From: an uncultured Christensenellaceae bacterium
GTDB lineage: Bacteria; Bacillota; Clostridia; Christensenellales; Borkfalkiaceae
DNA: 64,000 nt
Assembly: GCA_910586985.1 (NCBI GenBank)
Contig: CAJUKK010000001.1
Span: 1 to 64,000 of the forward strand
Direction: 5' to 3'
Under the pieces are notes generated by a model that saw only the letters and a program-made list of their open reading frames with translations, was not told the DNA's origin and did not search any database. Position 1 is the stretch's first letter. Every line of letters begins with the position of its first letter. A program made the translations under genes and the position numbers. Below are positions 8,779-17,845 of this stretch, piece after piece.

Positions 8779-9513
8779 ATGCGGCGTAAGAGTGCAAAAA
8801 ATCTTGCAATGAGCGCGGTTTGCGTTGCGCTCCTGATTGCCGTGCAATTCGTGCTGGGGTTTGTTCCCGGAGTGGAGTTGGTTACGGTGATTTTGCTTGC
8901 TTTTTGCTATGCGTTCGGTATATTTTACGGATTGCTTTCGGCAACGGCATTTTCGCTGTTGCGCTGTCTCGTATTCGGTTTTGTGCCGAATGTGGTCGTG
9001 CTTTATCTTGTCTATTACAATCTGTTTGCACTGCTTTTCGGATTTGCGGGCAGACGGAAAATTTCCGTTTATATCGGTCTTGTTTTGCCCGTGATCGTAG
9101 GTGCGCTCTGTCTGTATTTTGCAATACAGCCGCCGCCCGTGAGTATTCTGTATCAAAAAAATTTACAGATAATGCTTTGGATTTTGTTCGGACTGATGTG
9201 CGCTTTGGCTGTGTTTTTGTGCCTGTTGCTTTTCAACGGAAAATTGCGCAAAAAAGAGAATGCGAAAGAACTTGCAACGGTTACTGCGCTCGCGGCTTTT
9301 TGTACGGTCTGCTTTACGTTGCTCGACGATGTGATTTCGCCTCTTGTTTTAGGGTATTCGGCAGAGGCGACGGTTGCATATTTTTATACGGGTTTTTTAA
9401 CGATGCTGCCGCAGACGATTTGCGCCTCTGTAAGCGTATTTCTTTTGTTTCCCGTGCTTAAAAAACTGTTTTTTCGTGCGGCAAACCGTCAAGAAAAGCT
9501 TGGGGAAATTTAA
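8779..9513 (+). CDS. ECF transporter S component, probable cobalamin
   Basis: A 244-aa integral membrane protein with about six helices, starting MRRKSAKNLAMSAVCVALL, typical of S components of energy-coupling factor importers. These bind the vitamin and dock on a shared EcfT-EcfA module, which is not encoded here and must lie elsewhere. It starts one base after the DUF4430 stop and shares the B12 riboswitch, so cobalamin or a corrinoid precursor is the likely substrate. The terminator is at 9544-9573. Confidence 0.85.
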   Translation: MRRKSAKNLAMSAVCVALLIAVQFVLGFVPGVELVTVILLAFCYAFGIFYGLLSATAFSLLRCLVFGFVPNVVVLYLVYYNLFALLFGFAGRRKISVYIGLVLPVIVGALCLYFAIQPPPVSILYQKNLQIMLWILFGLMCALAVFLCLLLFNGKLRKKENAKELATVTALAAFCTVCFTLLDDVISPLVLGYSAEATVAYFYTGFLTMLPQTICASVSVFLLFPVLKKLFFRAANRQEKLGEI

Positions 9514-9531
9514 AAATTCTTTTTCAATCAA

Positions 9532-9573
9532 TAGACGAATTACAAAAGATATGGTATAATAACCATATCTTTT
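9532..9573 (+). promoter_or_regulatory. proS promoter embedded in the upstream terminator
   Basis: TAGACG (9532-9537) and TATAAT (9555-9560) are 17 bp apart. The -10 box forms the loop of a 12-bp inverted repeat, AAAAGATATGGT (9544-9555) with ACCATATCTTTT (9562-9573), which reads as the terminator of the cobalamin operon. Confidence 0.75.
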
Positions 9574-9592
9574 ATCTATTTTCGGAGAAATT

Positions 9593-11017
9593 ATGGAAAA
9601 ACAGTTTGTGGCGCAGATTGCGGATATCGAGAGTGATTTTCCGCAGTGGTTTACGGACGTTGTTATTAAGACGAAACTCGTCGATTACGGCCCCGTGAAG
9701 GGGACGATGGTCATTCGTCCTTACGGCTACGCCATTTGGGAAAATATCCAGAACGAATTTAATACGCGTTTTCAGGCGAACGGCTACGAGAATGCCTATT
9801 TTCCGCTACTCATTCCCATGAGTTTCATGACGAAGGAGGCGGAGCACGTCGAGGGGTTTGCTCCTGAAGTGGCGGTCGTTACCCATGCCGGCGGTGAAAA
9901 GTTACAAGAGCCGCTGTGCGTGCGCCCGACTTCAGAAACGATCATCGGTACAATGTTCGGCAAATGGGTGGAGAGCTGGCGCGATCTTCCCGTAAGAATG
10001 AACCAATGGGCAAACATTATGCGTTGGGAAAAGACGACGCGTCCTTTTCTCCGTACAAGCGAGTTTTTATGGCAGGAAGGGCACTCCGTATTTGCAACGG
10101 CGGAAGAGGCGGAAACGGAAACGCAGAAGATGCTCGAAGTATATGAAGAATTTGCAAAAACGTGTCTTTCGATGCCCGTTTTAACGGGGCGTAAGACGGA
10201 AAAAGAAAAATTTGCGGGCGCGGTAGCTACTTACGGCATGGAGGCAATGATGCACGACGGTAAGAGCCTGCAGTCGGGAACGAGTCACTATCTAGGGCAA
10301 AATTTTTCCAAAGCATTCGATATTAAGTTTACAGATAAGGACGGTGCGCAGAAGTATGGATATACGATGTCGTTCGGTGTATCGACACGGCTCATCGGCG
10401 CGCTGATCATGACGCACGGCGACCAGCGCGGACTCGTGCTGCCGCCCGTTGTTGCGCCCGTACAAGTGGTGATTGTGCCGATTGCCATGAAAAAAGAGGG
10501 TGTGCTCGAAAATTGCCGCGCGCTCGCAAATCGGTTGAAAACTGCGGGTATTCGCGTTAAGATCGACGACAGCGACAATTCCCCCGGATGGAAGTTCAAT
10601 GAGTGGGAAATGAAGGGCGTTCCCGTGCGCATCGAGCTTGGTCCGCGCGATATCGAGGCGGGTAAAATGCTTGTCTGCCGCAGGGACACGTTCGAAAAGA
10701 ACGAAGTTGAAATGGATAATGCCGAGACTAAAATTGCGGCGTTGCTCGGTGAGATTGCGGATAATATGTATGAGAAAGCGAAAGAACGCATGCAAAAGCG
10801 TATAGTCGACGTTAAGACGCTTGACGAGCTGCTTTCCGCCGTAGATCAGGGGAATTTTGTGCGCGCAGGCTGGTGCGGTTGCCGCGAATGCGAAGATAAG
10901 GTAAAAGCGTTTGCACAGGCGACTTCGCGCGTGATGGACAAGGCGCATACGGCGAAGAGTTGCATTTCTTGCGGGAAAGAGGCAAAACATACCGTATTCT
11001 TTGCAAGAGCATATTAA
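9593..11017 (+). CDS. proS: prolyl-tRNA synthetase, archaeal/eukaryal type
   Basis: Charges tRNA-Pro with proline. At 474 aa it lacks the editing insertion of the long bacterial form. The class II motifs RPTSETIIG, FLRTSEFLWQEGHSVFA and SFGVSTRLIGALIMTHGDQRGLVLPP are present, followed by the anticodon domain with KIDDSDNSPGWKFNEWE. The C-terminal domain carries CGCREC...CISCGKEAKHTVFFARAY, a Cys-rich zinc-like site ending in the terminal Tyr typical of this form. GGAG precedes the ATG. A matching tRNA-Pro gene is at 18.5 kb. Confidence 0.97.
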   Translation: MEKQFVAQIADIESDFPQWFTDVVIKTKLVDYGPVKGTMVIRPYGYAIWENIQNEFNTRFQANGYENAYFPLLIPMSFMTKEAEHVEGFAPEVAVVTHAGGEKLQEPLCVRPTSETIIGTMFGKWVESWRDLPVRMNQWANIMRWEKTTRPFLRTSEFLWQEGHSVFATAEEAETETQKMLEVYEEFAKTCLSMPVLTGRKTEKEKFAGAVATYGMEAMMHDGKSLQSGTSHYLGQNFSKAFDIKFTDKDGAQKYGYTMSFGVSTRLIGALIMTHGDQRGLVLPPVVAPVQVVIVPIAMKKEGVLENCRALANRLKTAGIRVKIDDSDNSPGWKFNEWEMKGVPVRIELGPRDIEAGKMLVCRRDTFEKNEVEMDNAETKIAALLGEIADNMYEKAKERMQKRIVDVKTLDELLSAVDQGNFVRAGWCGCRECEDKVKAFAQATSRVMDKAHTAKSCISCGKEAKHTVFFARAY

Positions 11018-11034
11018 CAAAAGGGCGATTATTT

Positions 11035-11721
11035 ATGTACCGTTACGAAACGCATTTGCATACCGCAACCGTAAGCGCTTGTTCTTATTTTCAACCGCAA
11101 CAGGTCGTCGATAAGTTTGTTCGTCTCGATTATCGGGGCGTTTTCGTGACCGATCACTTTTTGAACGGAAATACGACGGTAAACAAGGCTTTGCCTTACG
11201 CCGAGCAGATAGAAAAATATTGCGAAGGCTATGAATCGGTAAAGGCGCTGGCGGGGGATAAGCTCGACGTTTTTTTCGGGTTTGAATATTCTTATTTCGG
11301 GACGGATTTTCTTGTGTATGGATTGGGAAAAGAATGGTTGCTTTCTCATCCCGAAATCATGGATATGCGTCCCAAGGAATTTTTTCAATTTGCAAGGAAA
11401 GAGGGCGGCGTCGTAATACAGGCGCATCCGTTCCGTCAGGATTTTTATATCGACCATGTTCGTCTGTTTACTTCTGACGTAGACGGATTCGAAGTGCTCA
11501 ATATATCCCGTCGGGAGATCGAAAACAGAGCGGCAAAGGCGTATGCGGATATATACGGATTACGTCAGACTGCGGGGTCGGATATTCACGGGATCGGGCA
11601 TAAGGAACTTGCGGGCATGGAGTTTAAAACGCCGCTTAAGAGTGAAAAAGACTATTGCGGTAGAATCCTTCGCGGAGAAGGCAATATATTCAGCATTGCG
11701 GATAAAAAGTATGCGCAGTGA
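11035..11721 (+). CDS. PHP domain phosphoesterase-like protein
   Basis: A 228-aa PHP (polymerase and histidinol phosphatase) protein. Metal-site motifs are visible in order: ETHLHTATVSAC near the N-terminus, TDHF, FGFEYSY, QAHPFR and, near the C-terminus, AGSDIHG. PHP proteins are metal-dependent phosphoesterases; the substrate is unknown. The ATG at 11035 directly begins the first motif; a longer frame overlapping proS is rejected. It lies 17 bp after proS and 17 bp before asnS, probably in one operon. Confidence 0.9.
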   Translation: MYRYETHLHTATVSACSYFQPQQVVDKFVRLDYRGVFVTDHFLNGNTTVNKALPYAEQIEKYCEGYESVKALAGDKLDVFFGFEYSYFGTDFLVYGLGKEWLLSHPEIMDMRPKEFFQFARKEGGVVIQAHPFRQDFYIDHVRLFTSDVDGFEVLNISRREIENRAAKAYADIYGLRQTAGSDIHGIGHKELAGMEFKTPLKSEKDYCGRILRGEGNIFSIADKKYAQ

Positions 11722-11738
11722 GAGACAGGAGGCGGATT

Positions 11739-13112
11739 ATGAAACATATCGATATTTTTGACGTATTGAACGATAGCGCTCTTTTGGGTGAGGAAGTCAC
11801 CGTATGCGGATGGGTGCGTACGTTCCGCGATTCGGCGCAGGTCGCTTTTCTTGAGCTCGGCGACGGGACCAGCTTTGCGCGTTTACAGATCGTCGTAGAT
11901 AAAAATGCGATCGAGATCGATCCCGAATGCGTAAAAAACGGCGCGTCCGTATGCGTTGTCGGCGAAGTGGTAAAAGCATATCGGGGCGACGGAGTGGAAG
12001 TGAATGCGAAAAAAGTCAGATTGCTCGGCAAATGTCCTTCCGATTATCCCATTCAGAAAAAGCGCACCACGCTTGATTTTTTACGCACGATTCCTCATTT
12101 GCGCCTTCGTACGAATACGTTTACCGCAGTGTTCCGCGTTCGTTCGGTGGCAGCGCAAGCGATTCACCGCTATTTTCACCAGCATCGGTATTATTATATG
12201 AATACGCCGATTATCACGGCAAGCGATTGCGAGGGCGCGGGTGAGATGTTCCGCGTAACGACGCACGGTTACGGTGCAAAGGCGGAGAGCGAGGAAAAGT
12301 TTTACGAAACGGATTTCTTCGGTCAGAGAGCGGGACTTTCCGTTTCGGGACAGCTGGAAGGCGAAGTTGCCGCAACGGCTTTTTCGAAAATATATACGTT
12401 CGGACCTTCTTTCCGTGCGGAGAAATCAAACACGACAAAACATCTTTCGGAGTTTTGGCACGTTGAACCCGAAGTTGCATTCGCCGAGCTTCCCGATATT
12501 ATGGAAATTGCCGAAGAAATGCTAAAATACGTGATTCGCGCCGTAATGGAAGAATGTAAAGACGAAATGAACTTTTTTGACAGCTTTGTTGAAAAGGGAC
12601 TGAAAGACAAACTTGAACACGTTTTAAACAGCGAATTCGGCGTTTGCGATTACACGGATGCAATCGAAATATTAAAAAAAGAAAACGGGAAATTCGTGTA
12701 TCCCGTGGAATGGGGCTGCGATCTTCAGACAGAACATGAAAAGTATCTGACGGAAGTCGTATTTAAAAAACCTGTATTTGTTACAAATTATCCCAAAGAT
12801 ATCAAGTCTTTTTATATGAAACAAAATCCGGACGGAAAAACAGTCGCCGCAACCGATTTGCTTGTGCCGGGGATCGGAGAGATCATCGGGTGCAGCGAAC
12901 GTGAGGCGGATTACGATAAGCTCGTTTCTGTCATGAAAGTGCGGAACATGGATATGGACGCATATAAACAGTACCTTGATTTGCGCGTGTTCGGCAGCGT
13001 GCCGCACAGCGGATTCGGACTCGGGTTCGAGCGATTCGTTATGTATGTGACGGGTATGGAGAATATCCGCGACGTAACGCTTTTTCCGCGCTGGGTTAAA
13101 AATATAATGTAA
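11739..13112 (+). CDS. asnS: asparaginyl-tRNA synthetase
   Basis: Class IIb synthetase that charges tRNA-Asn, 457 aa. It has an N-terminal OB-fold anticodon-binding domain (VTVCGWVRTFRDSAQVAFLE) and the catalytic core with FRAEKSNTTKHLSEFWHVEPE and the C-terminal GFGLGFERFVMYVTG. The start ATG at 11739 follows AGGAGGCGG; a GTG seven codons upstream overlaps the PHP stop and is less likely. The protein is AsnRS rather than AspRS, since aspS is separate at 35.6 kb. Confidence 0.96.
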   Translation: MKHIDIFDVLNDSALLGEEVTVCGWVRTFRDSAQVAFLELGDGTSFARLQIVVDKNAIEIDPECVKNGASVCVVGEVVKAYRGDGVEVNAKKVRLLGKCPSDYPIQKKRTTLDFLRTIPHLRLRTNTFTAVFRVRSVAAQAIHRYFHQHRYYYMNTPIITASDCEGAGEMFRVTTHGYGAKAESEEKFYETDFFGQRAGLSVSGQLEGEVAATAFSKIYTFGPSFRAEKSNTTKHLSEFWHVEPEVAFAELPDIMEIAEEMLKYVIRAVMEECKDEMNFFDSFVEKGLKDKLEHVLNSEFGVCDYTDAIEILKKENGKFVYPVEWGCDLQTEHEKYLTEVVFKKPVFVTNYPKDIKSFYMKQNPDGKTVAATDLLVPGIGEIIGCSEREADYDKLVSVMKVRNMDMDAYKQYLDLRVFGSVPHSGFGLGFERFVMYVTGMENIRDVTLFPRWVKNIM

Positions 13113-13122
13113 TCGATACGGT

Positions 13123-13154
13123 TTGCCTCGTTTTATTAACGGGGCAACTTTTCT
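13123..13154 (+). terminator. asnS terminator
   Basis: TTGCCTCGTT and AACGGGGCAA form a 10-bp stem (one G-U pair), followed by CTTTTCT. Confidence 0.7.
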
Positions 13155-13213
13155 ATTTGCTGTATAGCGAGAAGACCGGATAAAACTTTTTAAAATTCTC
13201 CCCGTTAAAATGC

Positions 13214-13245
13214 TTGACATGGGGGGGGGTATTATTTGTTATAAT
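13214..13245 (+). promoter_or_regulatory. ABC exporter promoter with G9 spacer tract
   Basis: A consensus TTGACA (13214-13219) and an extended TGTTATAAT (-10 hexamer 13240-13245) are separated by 20 bp, of which 13221-13229 are nine consecutive G's. The spacing is 3 bp longer than the usual 17. Length change of the tract would alter promoter strength. Confidence 0.7.
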
Positions 13246-13346
13246 GGGAGAAAAAATCATGTGCATGATGCGTTTAAAGAATTTGCGTTCAGGTAACTAA
13301 ATAATTTATCTAAATAATCGTTTTTGCAACGAATCAGGAGAAAACA

Positions 13347-15149
13347 ATGAATGAATTTTTTAAAAATTCTTTTCCGTATTTTAAAAAATACATTCCGATT
13401 CATATCTTTGCAACGCTGTGCGGATTAACGCGTATTTTTATTTTGCTTGCAACGACGCAGCTTGCGTCGATGCTCGTCGATTACGTTATCAATCCGTTGC
13501 TTGGCGCAGAATCGGTACATAATTCAAGTATCTTTAATTTTTTAATCCGCGGGATACCCGCAGACGATTATCTCGCCATCTTTTGGTTGATCGCGGGAGC
13601 AATGGTTGTGTGCGCGTTACTCTTTTTTGTAGGATTTTATTTAAAATGGAATTTAGCGCATTACTTTTCGCTGAAAAGTCAAAAGCGCATGCGCATGGAC
13701 GCTTTAAATAAAATCAACGCGTCGAGCGCGCCGCTTCTTAACCGCTATACGGCGGGGGATTTGATTCTCGTTACCACAAAAGACCCCGGCAATATCTGCG
13801 ACATGTATATTGCGACTTCGCAATTCATGCTCGATAACATTGTATTTATCGTGTTCAGCGGTATCTTTTTATGCCAAATTCATTGGTCGCTCATCTTTTT
13901 GCCTGTTGCAGGAGGTATTGCCTGCATGCTGGTAATTATATGTTTTCAGAAACGTTTCGGGAAACTTTACGACAATATATGGAAGAGTAATTCTGCGTTA
14001 TCGACCACCGTACAGGAAAGCGTTTACGGGATTCGCACGGTTGCGGCGTTTGCCAAAGAGGAACATCGGCGGGAATTGTTCGGTCGGGATAACCGACGTC
14101 TTTTCGATACTAATATAGGCGGGATCAAGCTTTATGCGCTGCGCAATATGTTGACGTGGATCGTTCGTGCATTCGTTATCGGCGGCGAAGTCGCGCTAGG
14201 CATTTACCTCGGGACAAATGGGAAACTGACCGCAGGTGAGTTTACCGCCATGATCGGATATCTGGGTTCGCTTATGTGGCAGATAACGGGACTGCTTTAC
14301 AATATCAACGGCATGCAGAATAATATCGTAAGCGCAAAACGTTTTTTTGGATTTTTAAACGATCGCGATGAAACGGCGGAAAAATACGGAACGAGCAAGG
14401 TGTCGGAGCATCCTTCGATCGAGCTGAAAAATGTGTACGTAAAGAATGGCGATAGTTACGCTCTTGAAAATTTCAGCGTAACGTTGCCTTACGGTAAAAA
14501 GCTTGGGATTATGGGTAAAACGGGGAGCGGCAAGACGCTGGTATGTAAACTCATGCAAGGTTTTGCCGAGGCGGACAAAGGCGAGATTTTGATTGACGGG
14601 CGCTCAATATACGATTACGGGCGCGAAGACCTTGCGCGTGCGTATTCCTATGCAATGCAGAACGTGTTTTTGTTTTCGAATACGATTGCGGCGAACATTG
14701 CGCTCTATAATCCGTACGGCGGCACCGAGTCCGTTCTGCGCGCGGGACGGCTTGCCGAGGTTGATGAGTTTGCGTGTCGTTTCCCCGAAGGATACGATAC
14801 GACGATCGGCGAAAAGGGGTTCGGACTTTCAGGCGGGCAAAAGCAGCGTATTTCCATTGCGCGCGCTCTCTATAAAAACGCGCAGGTACTTGTGTTCGAC
14901 GACGTAACAAGCGCGCTTGACCTCGATACCGAACGTAGGGTGTTCAAAAATCTGCAAAGCGAATGCGCGGAAAAAACGCTTGTTTTTGTTACGCACCGCG
15001 CGCCGGCTTTAAAAAACTGTGACGAAATTCTCTTTTTGGATGAGGGAAAAGTCATCGAACGGGGAACTTTTGACGAGTTAATTGCGCTCGGCGGAAACTT
15101 CGCGGAAGTATATAACCGACAGGAGCGCGAGGTGAGCTATGAAGAATAA
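13347..15149 (+). CDS. ABC exporter subunit, degenerate-site half
   Basis: A 600-aa half-transporter: six-helix exporter membrane domain (about residues 1-330) followed by an ATPase domain. Walker A is MGKTGSGKT, the signature is LSGGQKQR, and Walker B is VLVFDDVTSAL. The residue after Walker B is Asp, not the catalytic Glu, as in the degenerate site of heterodimeric exporters. CAGGAG precedes the ATG. The stop overlaps the partner gene by 11 bp. Such pairs export drugs, lipids or peptides; the substrate is unknown. The upstream promoter has a G9 tract, so expression could be phase-variable. Confidence 0.95.
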   Translation: MNEFFKNSFPYFKKYIPIHIFATLCGLTRIFILLATTQLASMLVDYVINPLLGAESVHNSSIFNFLIRGIPADDYLAIFWLIAGAMVVCALLFFVGFYLKWNLAHYFSLKSQKRMRMDALNKINASSAPLLNRYTAGDLILVTTKDPGNICDMYIATSQFMLDNIVFIVFSGIFLCQIHWSLIFLPVAGGIACMLVIICFQKRFGKLYDNIWKSNSALSTTVQESVYGIRTVAAFAKEEHRRELFGRDNRRLFDTNIGGIKLYALRNMLTWIVRAFVIGGEVALGIYLGTNGKLTAGEFTAMIGYLGSLMWQITGLLYNINGMQNNIVSAKRFFGFLNDRDETAEKYGTSKVSEHPSIELKNVYVKNGDSYALENFSVTLPYGKKLGIMGKTGSGKTLVCKLMQGFAEADKGEILIDGRSIYDYGREDLARAYSYAMQNVFLFSNTIAANIALYNPYGGTESVLRAGRLAEVDEFACRFPEGYDTTIGEKGFGLSGGQKQRISIARALYKNAQVLVFDDVTSALDLDTERRVFKNLQSECAEKTLVFVTHRAPALKNCDEILFLDEGKVIERGTFDELIALGGNFAEVYNRQEREVSYEE

Positions 15150-16929
15150 TTTATATTATCAAGACGAATATATTAAAGAAAAGTTTAAATTTTCGATGTT
15201 CGGTCGGTTTTTAAAAAACGCGTATCGGCATAAGGCTCAATTCTGGTGGAGCGTATTTATCGAGATGCTTACAAGCGCGCTTTCGCTCGTTCCAAGCATA
15301 TTATATTCGCTCCTGATAGGCGTTCTGTATACGGACGGCGGCATGACGGGGAACGTTATATTAAAACTCGGATTGTGTTTGGGCGGGCTTGCGGTCGTTT
15401 GGTTGGGACTTGCGGTAGGTTATTACTTTGAGGCGATTCTGCCTAAAAAATTTGCGTGTACCTTATGTACGGAGCTTAGAACGGAAATATTCGATCATCT
15501 GACGAAACTTTCTTTCCGCTATTACGATACGCATTCGACGGGAAAAATTCTTGTGCGCGTTACCAATTACGTGGATGAGCTTTCAGACTTGTTTGCCAAT
15601 CTGTTTTATGTGATTCTATATTTTATCGGAGTAATCGTCGTTGGAATCGCTGTTGCACTTGCGCTTGACGTTCGTGTGGGCGGCGCAGTCGTGATCGGCT
15701 TTATTCCCTTTATGATCGCTATGGCGTTGCTGAGTAAAGCTATTCATAACCGTGCGGGGCGCGACCGTAACAAAAGTGCAAACTTGGTTGCATTCGTTAC
15801 CGAAAACATCGGTGGAGCGGAGGTCGTGCACGCTTATAATCGCGGTGCGCTCAACGAGACGATTGCCTCCGGTCTGTTCGATGAGTATTCAAAAGCGTTT
15901 ATGCGGACGACTCGCGTCCGCGAGGCGTTTTTCCCGCTTGCAAACGGTTTTTCGAATGCGTTTTGTACGATCATTATCTACGGCGTTTCGCTTGCAATTG
16001 CTTTGTCCGGATTCGGCGGCGGCATTGCGCTTGGAACGGTTGTTGCAATTGCGGGCGTATTGGGTGAAGTGACGGGCAGTGTCGGCGTGCTCTGCGAGCA
16101 GATTTCGGATATTTTTACTTTGACAACGAATATGGAGCGTATATATGACACGCTTGAAACGCCCGTTGATATCAAGGATGAAGAGAATGCCGTACCGCTT
16201 GAGGGTTGCCGCGGCGACGTCAAGTTCGAGCATGTTGAATTTTCGTATATAGACGGGATTCCGGTGCTTAAAGACTTTTCGTTGGAGGCAAGAGCAGGGG
16301 AGACGGTCGCGCTCGTCGGAGCGACGGGGTCCGGAAAGACGACGATCGTCAACTTGCTTTCGAGATTTTACGACGTCAATGACGGTCGGCTCATGATTGA
16401 CGGGCGGGATGTGCGCGGGTATACGCTCAAATCGTTGCGGGAGAACGTTGGCGCCATGATGCAGGATACTTATATATTCAGCGGCACGGTGATGGACAAT
16501 ATTCGCTTTTCAAAGCCGAATGCAACGGACGAGGACTGTATAGCCGCCGCCCACGCCGCATGCGCACATTCCTTTATTCAGAGATTGCCGGAAGGGTATC
16601 AGACGGTTATTTCGGAGGGATACGCGCTCTCGGGCGGAGAAAGGCAACTGTTGAGTTTTGCCCGCCTGATTCTTGCCGATCCGCATATTATCGTACTTGA
16701 CGAGGCGACGAGTCATGTCGATACGCAGACAGAATTGGAAGTACAAAAGAGCCTTAAGACGTTGCTTTCAGGCAGAACGAGTTTCGTGATTGCGCACAGA
16801 TTATCTACGATCCGCGATGCCGATAAGATCGTATTTATCGACGAGGGGCGGATATCTGAGCAGGGAACACATTCCGAGCTGATAAATCACGGTGGAAAAT
16901 ACGCTAAAATGGTGCTTTCCGCAATGTAA
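15139..16929 (+). CDS. ABC exporter subunit, canonical-site half
   Basis: A 596-aa partner half-transporter. The membrane domain covers about residues 20-340, then the ATPase with Walker A GATGSGKTT, signature LSGGERQ, Walker B IIVLDEATS with the catalytic Glu, and H-loop IAHRLST. The first subunit lacks this Glu, so together they make one canonical and one degenerate ATP site. The ATG is inside the end of the upstream gene, implying translational coupling. The transcript ends at the hairpin 16990-17017. Confidence 0.95.
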   Translation: MKNNLYYQDEYIKEKFKFSMFGRFLKNAYRHKAQFWWSVFIEMLTSALSLVPSILYSLLIGVLYTDGGMTGNVILKLGLCLGGLAVVWLGLAVGYYFEAILPKKFACTLCTELRTEIFDHLTKLSFRYYDTHSTGKILVRVTNYVDELSDLFANLFYVILYFIGVIVVGIAVALALDVRVGGAVVIGFIPFMIAMALLSKAIHNRAGRDRNKSANLVAFVTENIGGAEVVHAYNRGALNETIASGLFDEYSKAFMRTTRVREAFFPLANGFSNAFCTIIIYGVSLAIALSGFGGGIALGTVVAIAGVLGEVTGSVGVLCEQISDIFTLTTNMERIYDTLETPVDIKDEENAVPLEGCRGDVKFEHVEFSYIDGIPVLKDFSLEARAGETVALVGATGSGKTTIVNLLSRFYDVNDGRLMIDGRDVRGYTLKSLRENVGAMMQDTYIFSGTVMDNIRFSKPNATDEDCIAAAHAACAHSFIQRLPEGYQTVISEGYALSGGERQLLSFARLILADPHIIVLDEATSHVDTQTELEVQKSLKTLLSGRTSFVIAHRLSTIRDADKIVFIDEGRISEQGTHSELINHGGKYAKMVLSAM

Positions 16930-16989
16930 AATTTCGTTGCGATTAATTTACTTTTGAGGAACATGGGCGGACAATATCCGATTATTTTA

Positions 16990-17027
16990 AAAACCTCCTT
17001 GCATGCAGGGAGGTTTTGTGTTATAAT
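16990..17027 (+). promoter_or_regulatory. terminator of the ABC operon overlapping the next promoter
   Basis: AAAACCTCC (16990-16998) and GGAGGTTTT (17009-17017) form a terminator stem. The loop contains TTGCAT (16999-17004), which with TATAAT (17022-17027) makes a 17-bp-spaced promoter for the nucleoside hydrolase. Confidence 0.75.
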
Positions 17028-17033
17028 AGAACT

Positions 17034-17831
17034 ATGAAACTTGTTATGTTTTGCGATTACGGACTTGACGACGCTGCGGCAACGGTGGACATTTTGCAAC
17101 ATGCAGAAAAAGACGGATACGATAGTATTCATCTTGTAGCGATCGGGGGCAACGTTCCCGCCGACGTTGCTTTGGAAAATGCCTGTAAATTGGTTTCTAA
17201 TTTAAAATTTACTGCACTGCCCTTAACGATAGTGGACACGGTTGACGTTGAGCAGCCTGCGGAATTTCTTGCCGCAATCCACGGCAGAGACGGTATGGGC
17301 GATTTGTTTGATAAAAGGGAATGCTTTACACGCGTCGTTAAATTTGCGCAGTGGATCGACCGATTTAACGGGGATTATATTTTAGTGAGCCTTGGACCGA
17401 TGACGCTCGTACCGTTGATTTTGAAAAAGTTTCTGCCCGAAAAATTCGTTTTTATGGGCGGGAACGTGAGCGAAACGCCCAATTACGGTAAGTATGAATT
17501 TAATCACGGTATAAATCCTGCGGCGTTTGCGGAATGCGTTAAGTATAAGCATGTCGCAATTACCATGGATACCTGCCGAAATGCCAAACTCAACGTGCAA
17601 AATAAAGAAATCGGACAACAGGACGATATGCACCGTATTGTCGGTCGTTCGCGTGAATTGTCCTTGGGAACGAGGGAAAAGGGCTGTTTTGTTTGGGATG
17701 ATATTGCCGTAAAATATCTGCGTCATCCCGATTGGTTTACGCTATCAAATGAAACGGATTGCGACGGAAACAACCTTACCGTTGCGCGATATAAGGGGAA
17801 TCGCGAGTATCTCGAAATTATAAACGAATAA
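17034..17831 (+). CDS. nucleoside hydrolase family protein, leaderless
   Basis: A 265-aa member of the inosine/uridine-preferring nucleoside hydrolase family, which cleaves the N-glycosidic bond of ribonucleosides. The calcium-binding N-terminus is retained as CDYGLDDAA; HGRDGMGD, FMGGNV, EFNHGINPAAF and the late VWDDIAV also match. Two positions differ from the family norm: the residue preceding the late Asp is Trp instead of His, and the EFN loop continues with Asn rather than Asp, so substrate preference may differ. The ATG lies exactly six bases after TATAAT with no room for a ribosome site, which predicts a leaderless mRNA. Confidence 0.85.
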   Translation: MKLVMFCDYGLDDAAATVDILQHAEKDGYDSIHLVAIGGNVPADVALENACKLVSNLKFTALPLTIVDTVDVEQPAEFLAAIHGRDGMGDLFDKRECFTRVVKFAQWIDRFNGDYILVSLGPMTLVPLILKKFLPEKFVFMGGNVSETPNYGKYEFNHGINPAAFAECVKYKHVAITMDTCRNAKLNVQNKEIGQQDDMHRIVGRSRELSLGTREKGCFVWDDIAVKYLRHPDWFTLSNETDCDGNNLTVARYKGNREYLEIINE

Positions 17832-17845
17832 AAACGGAGGAACAT

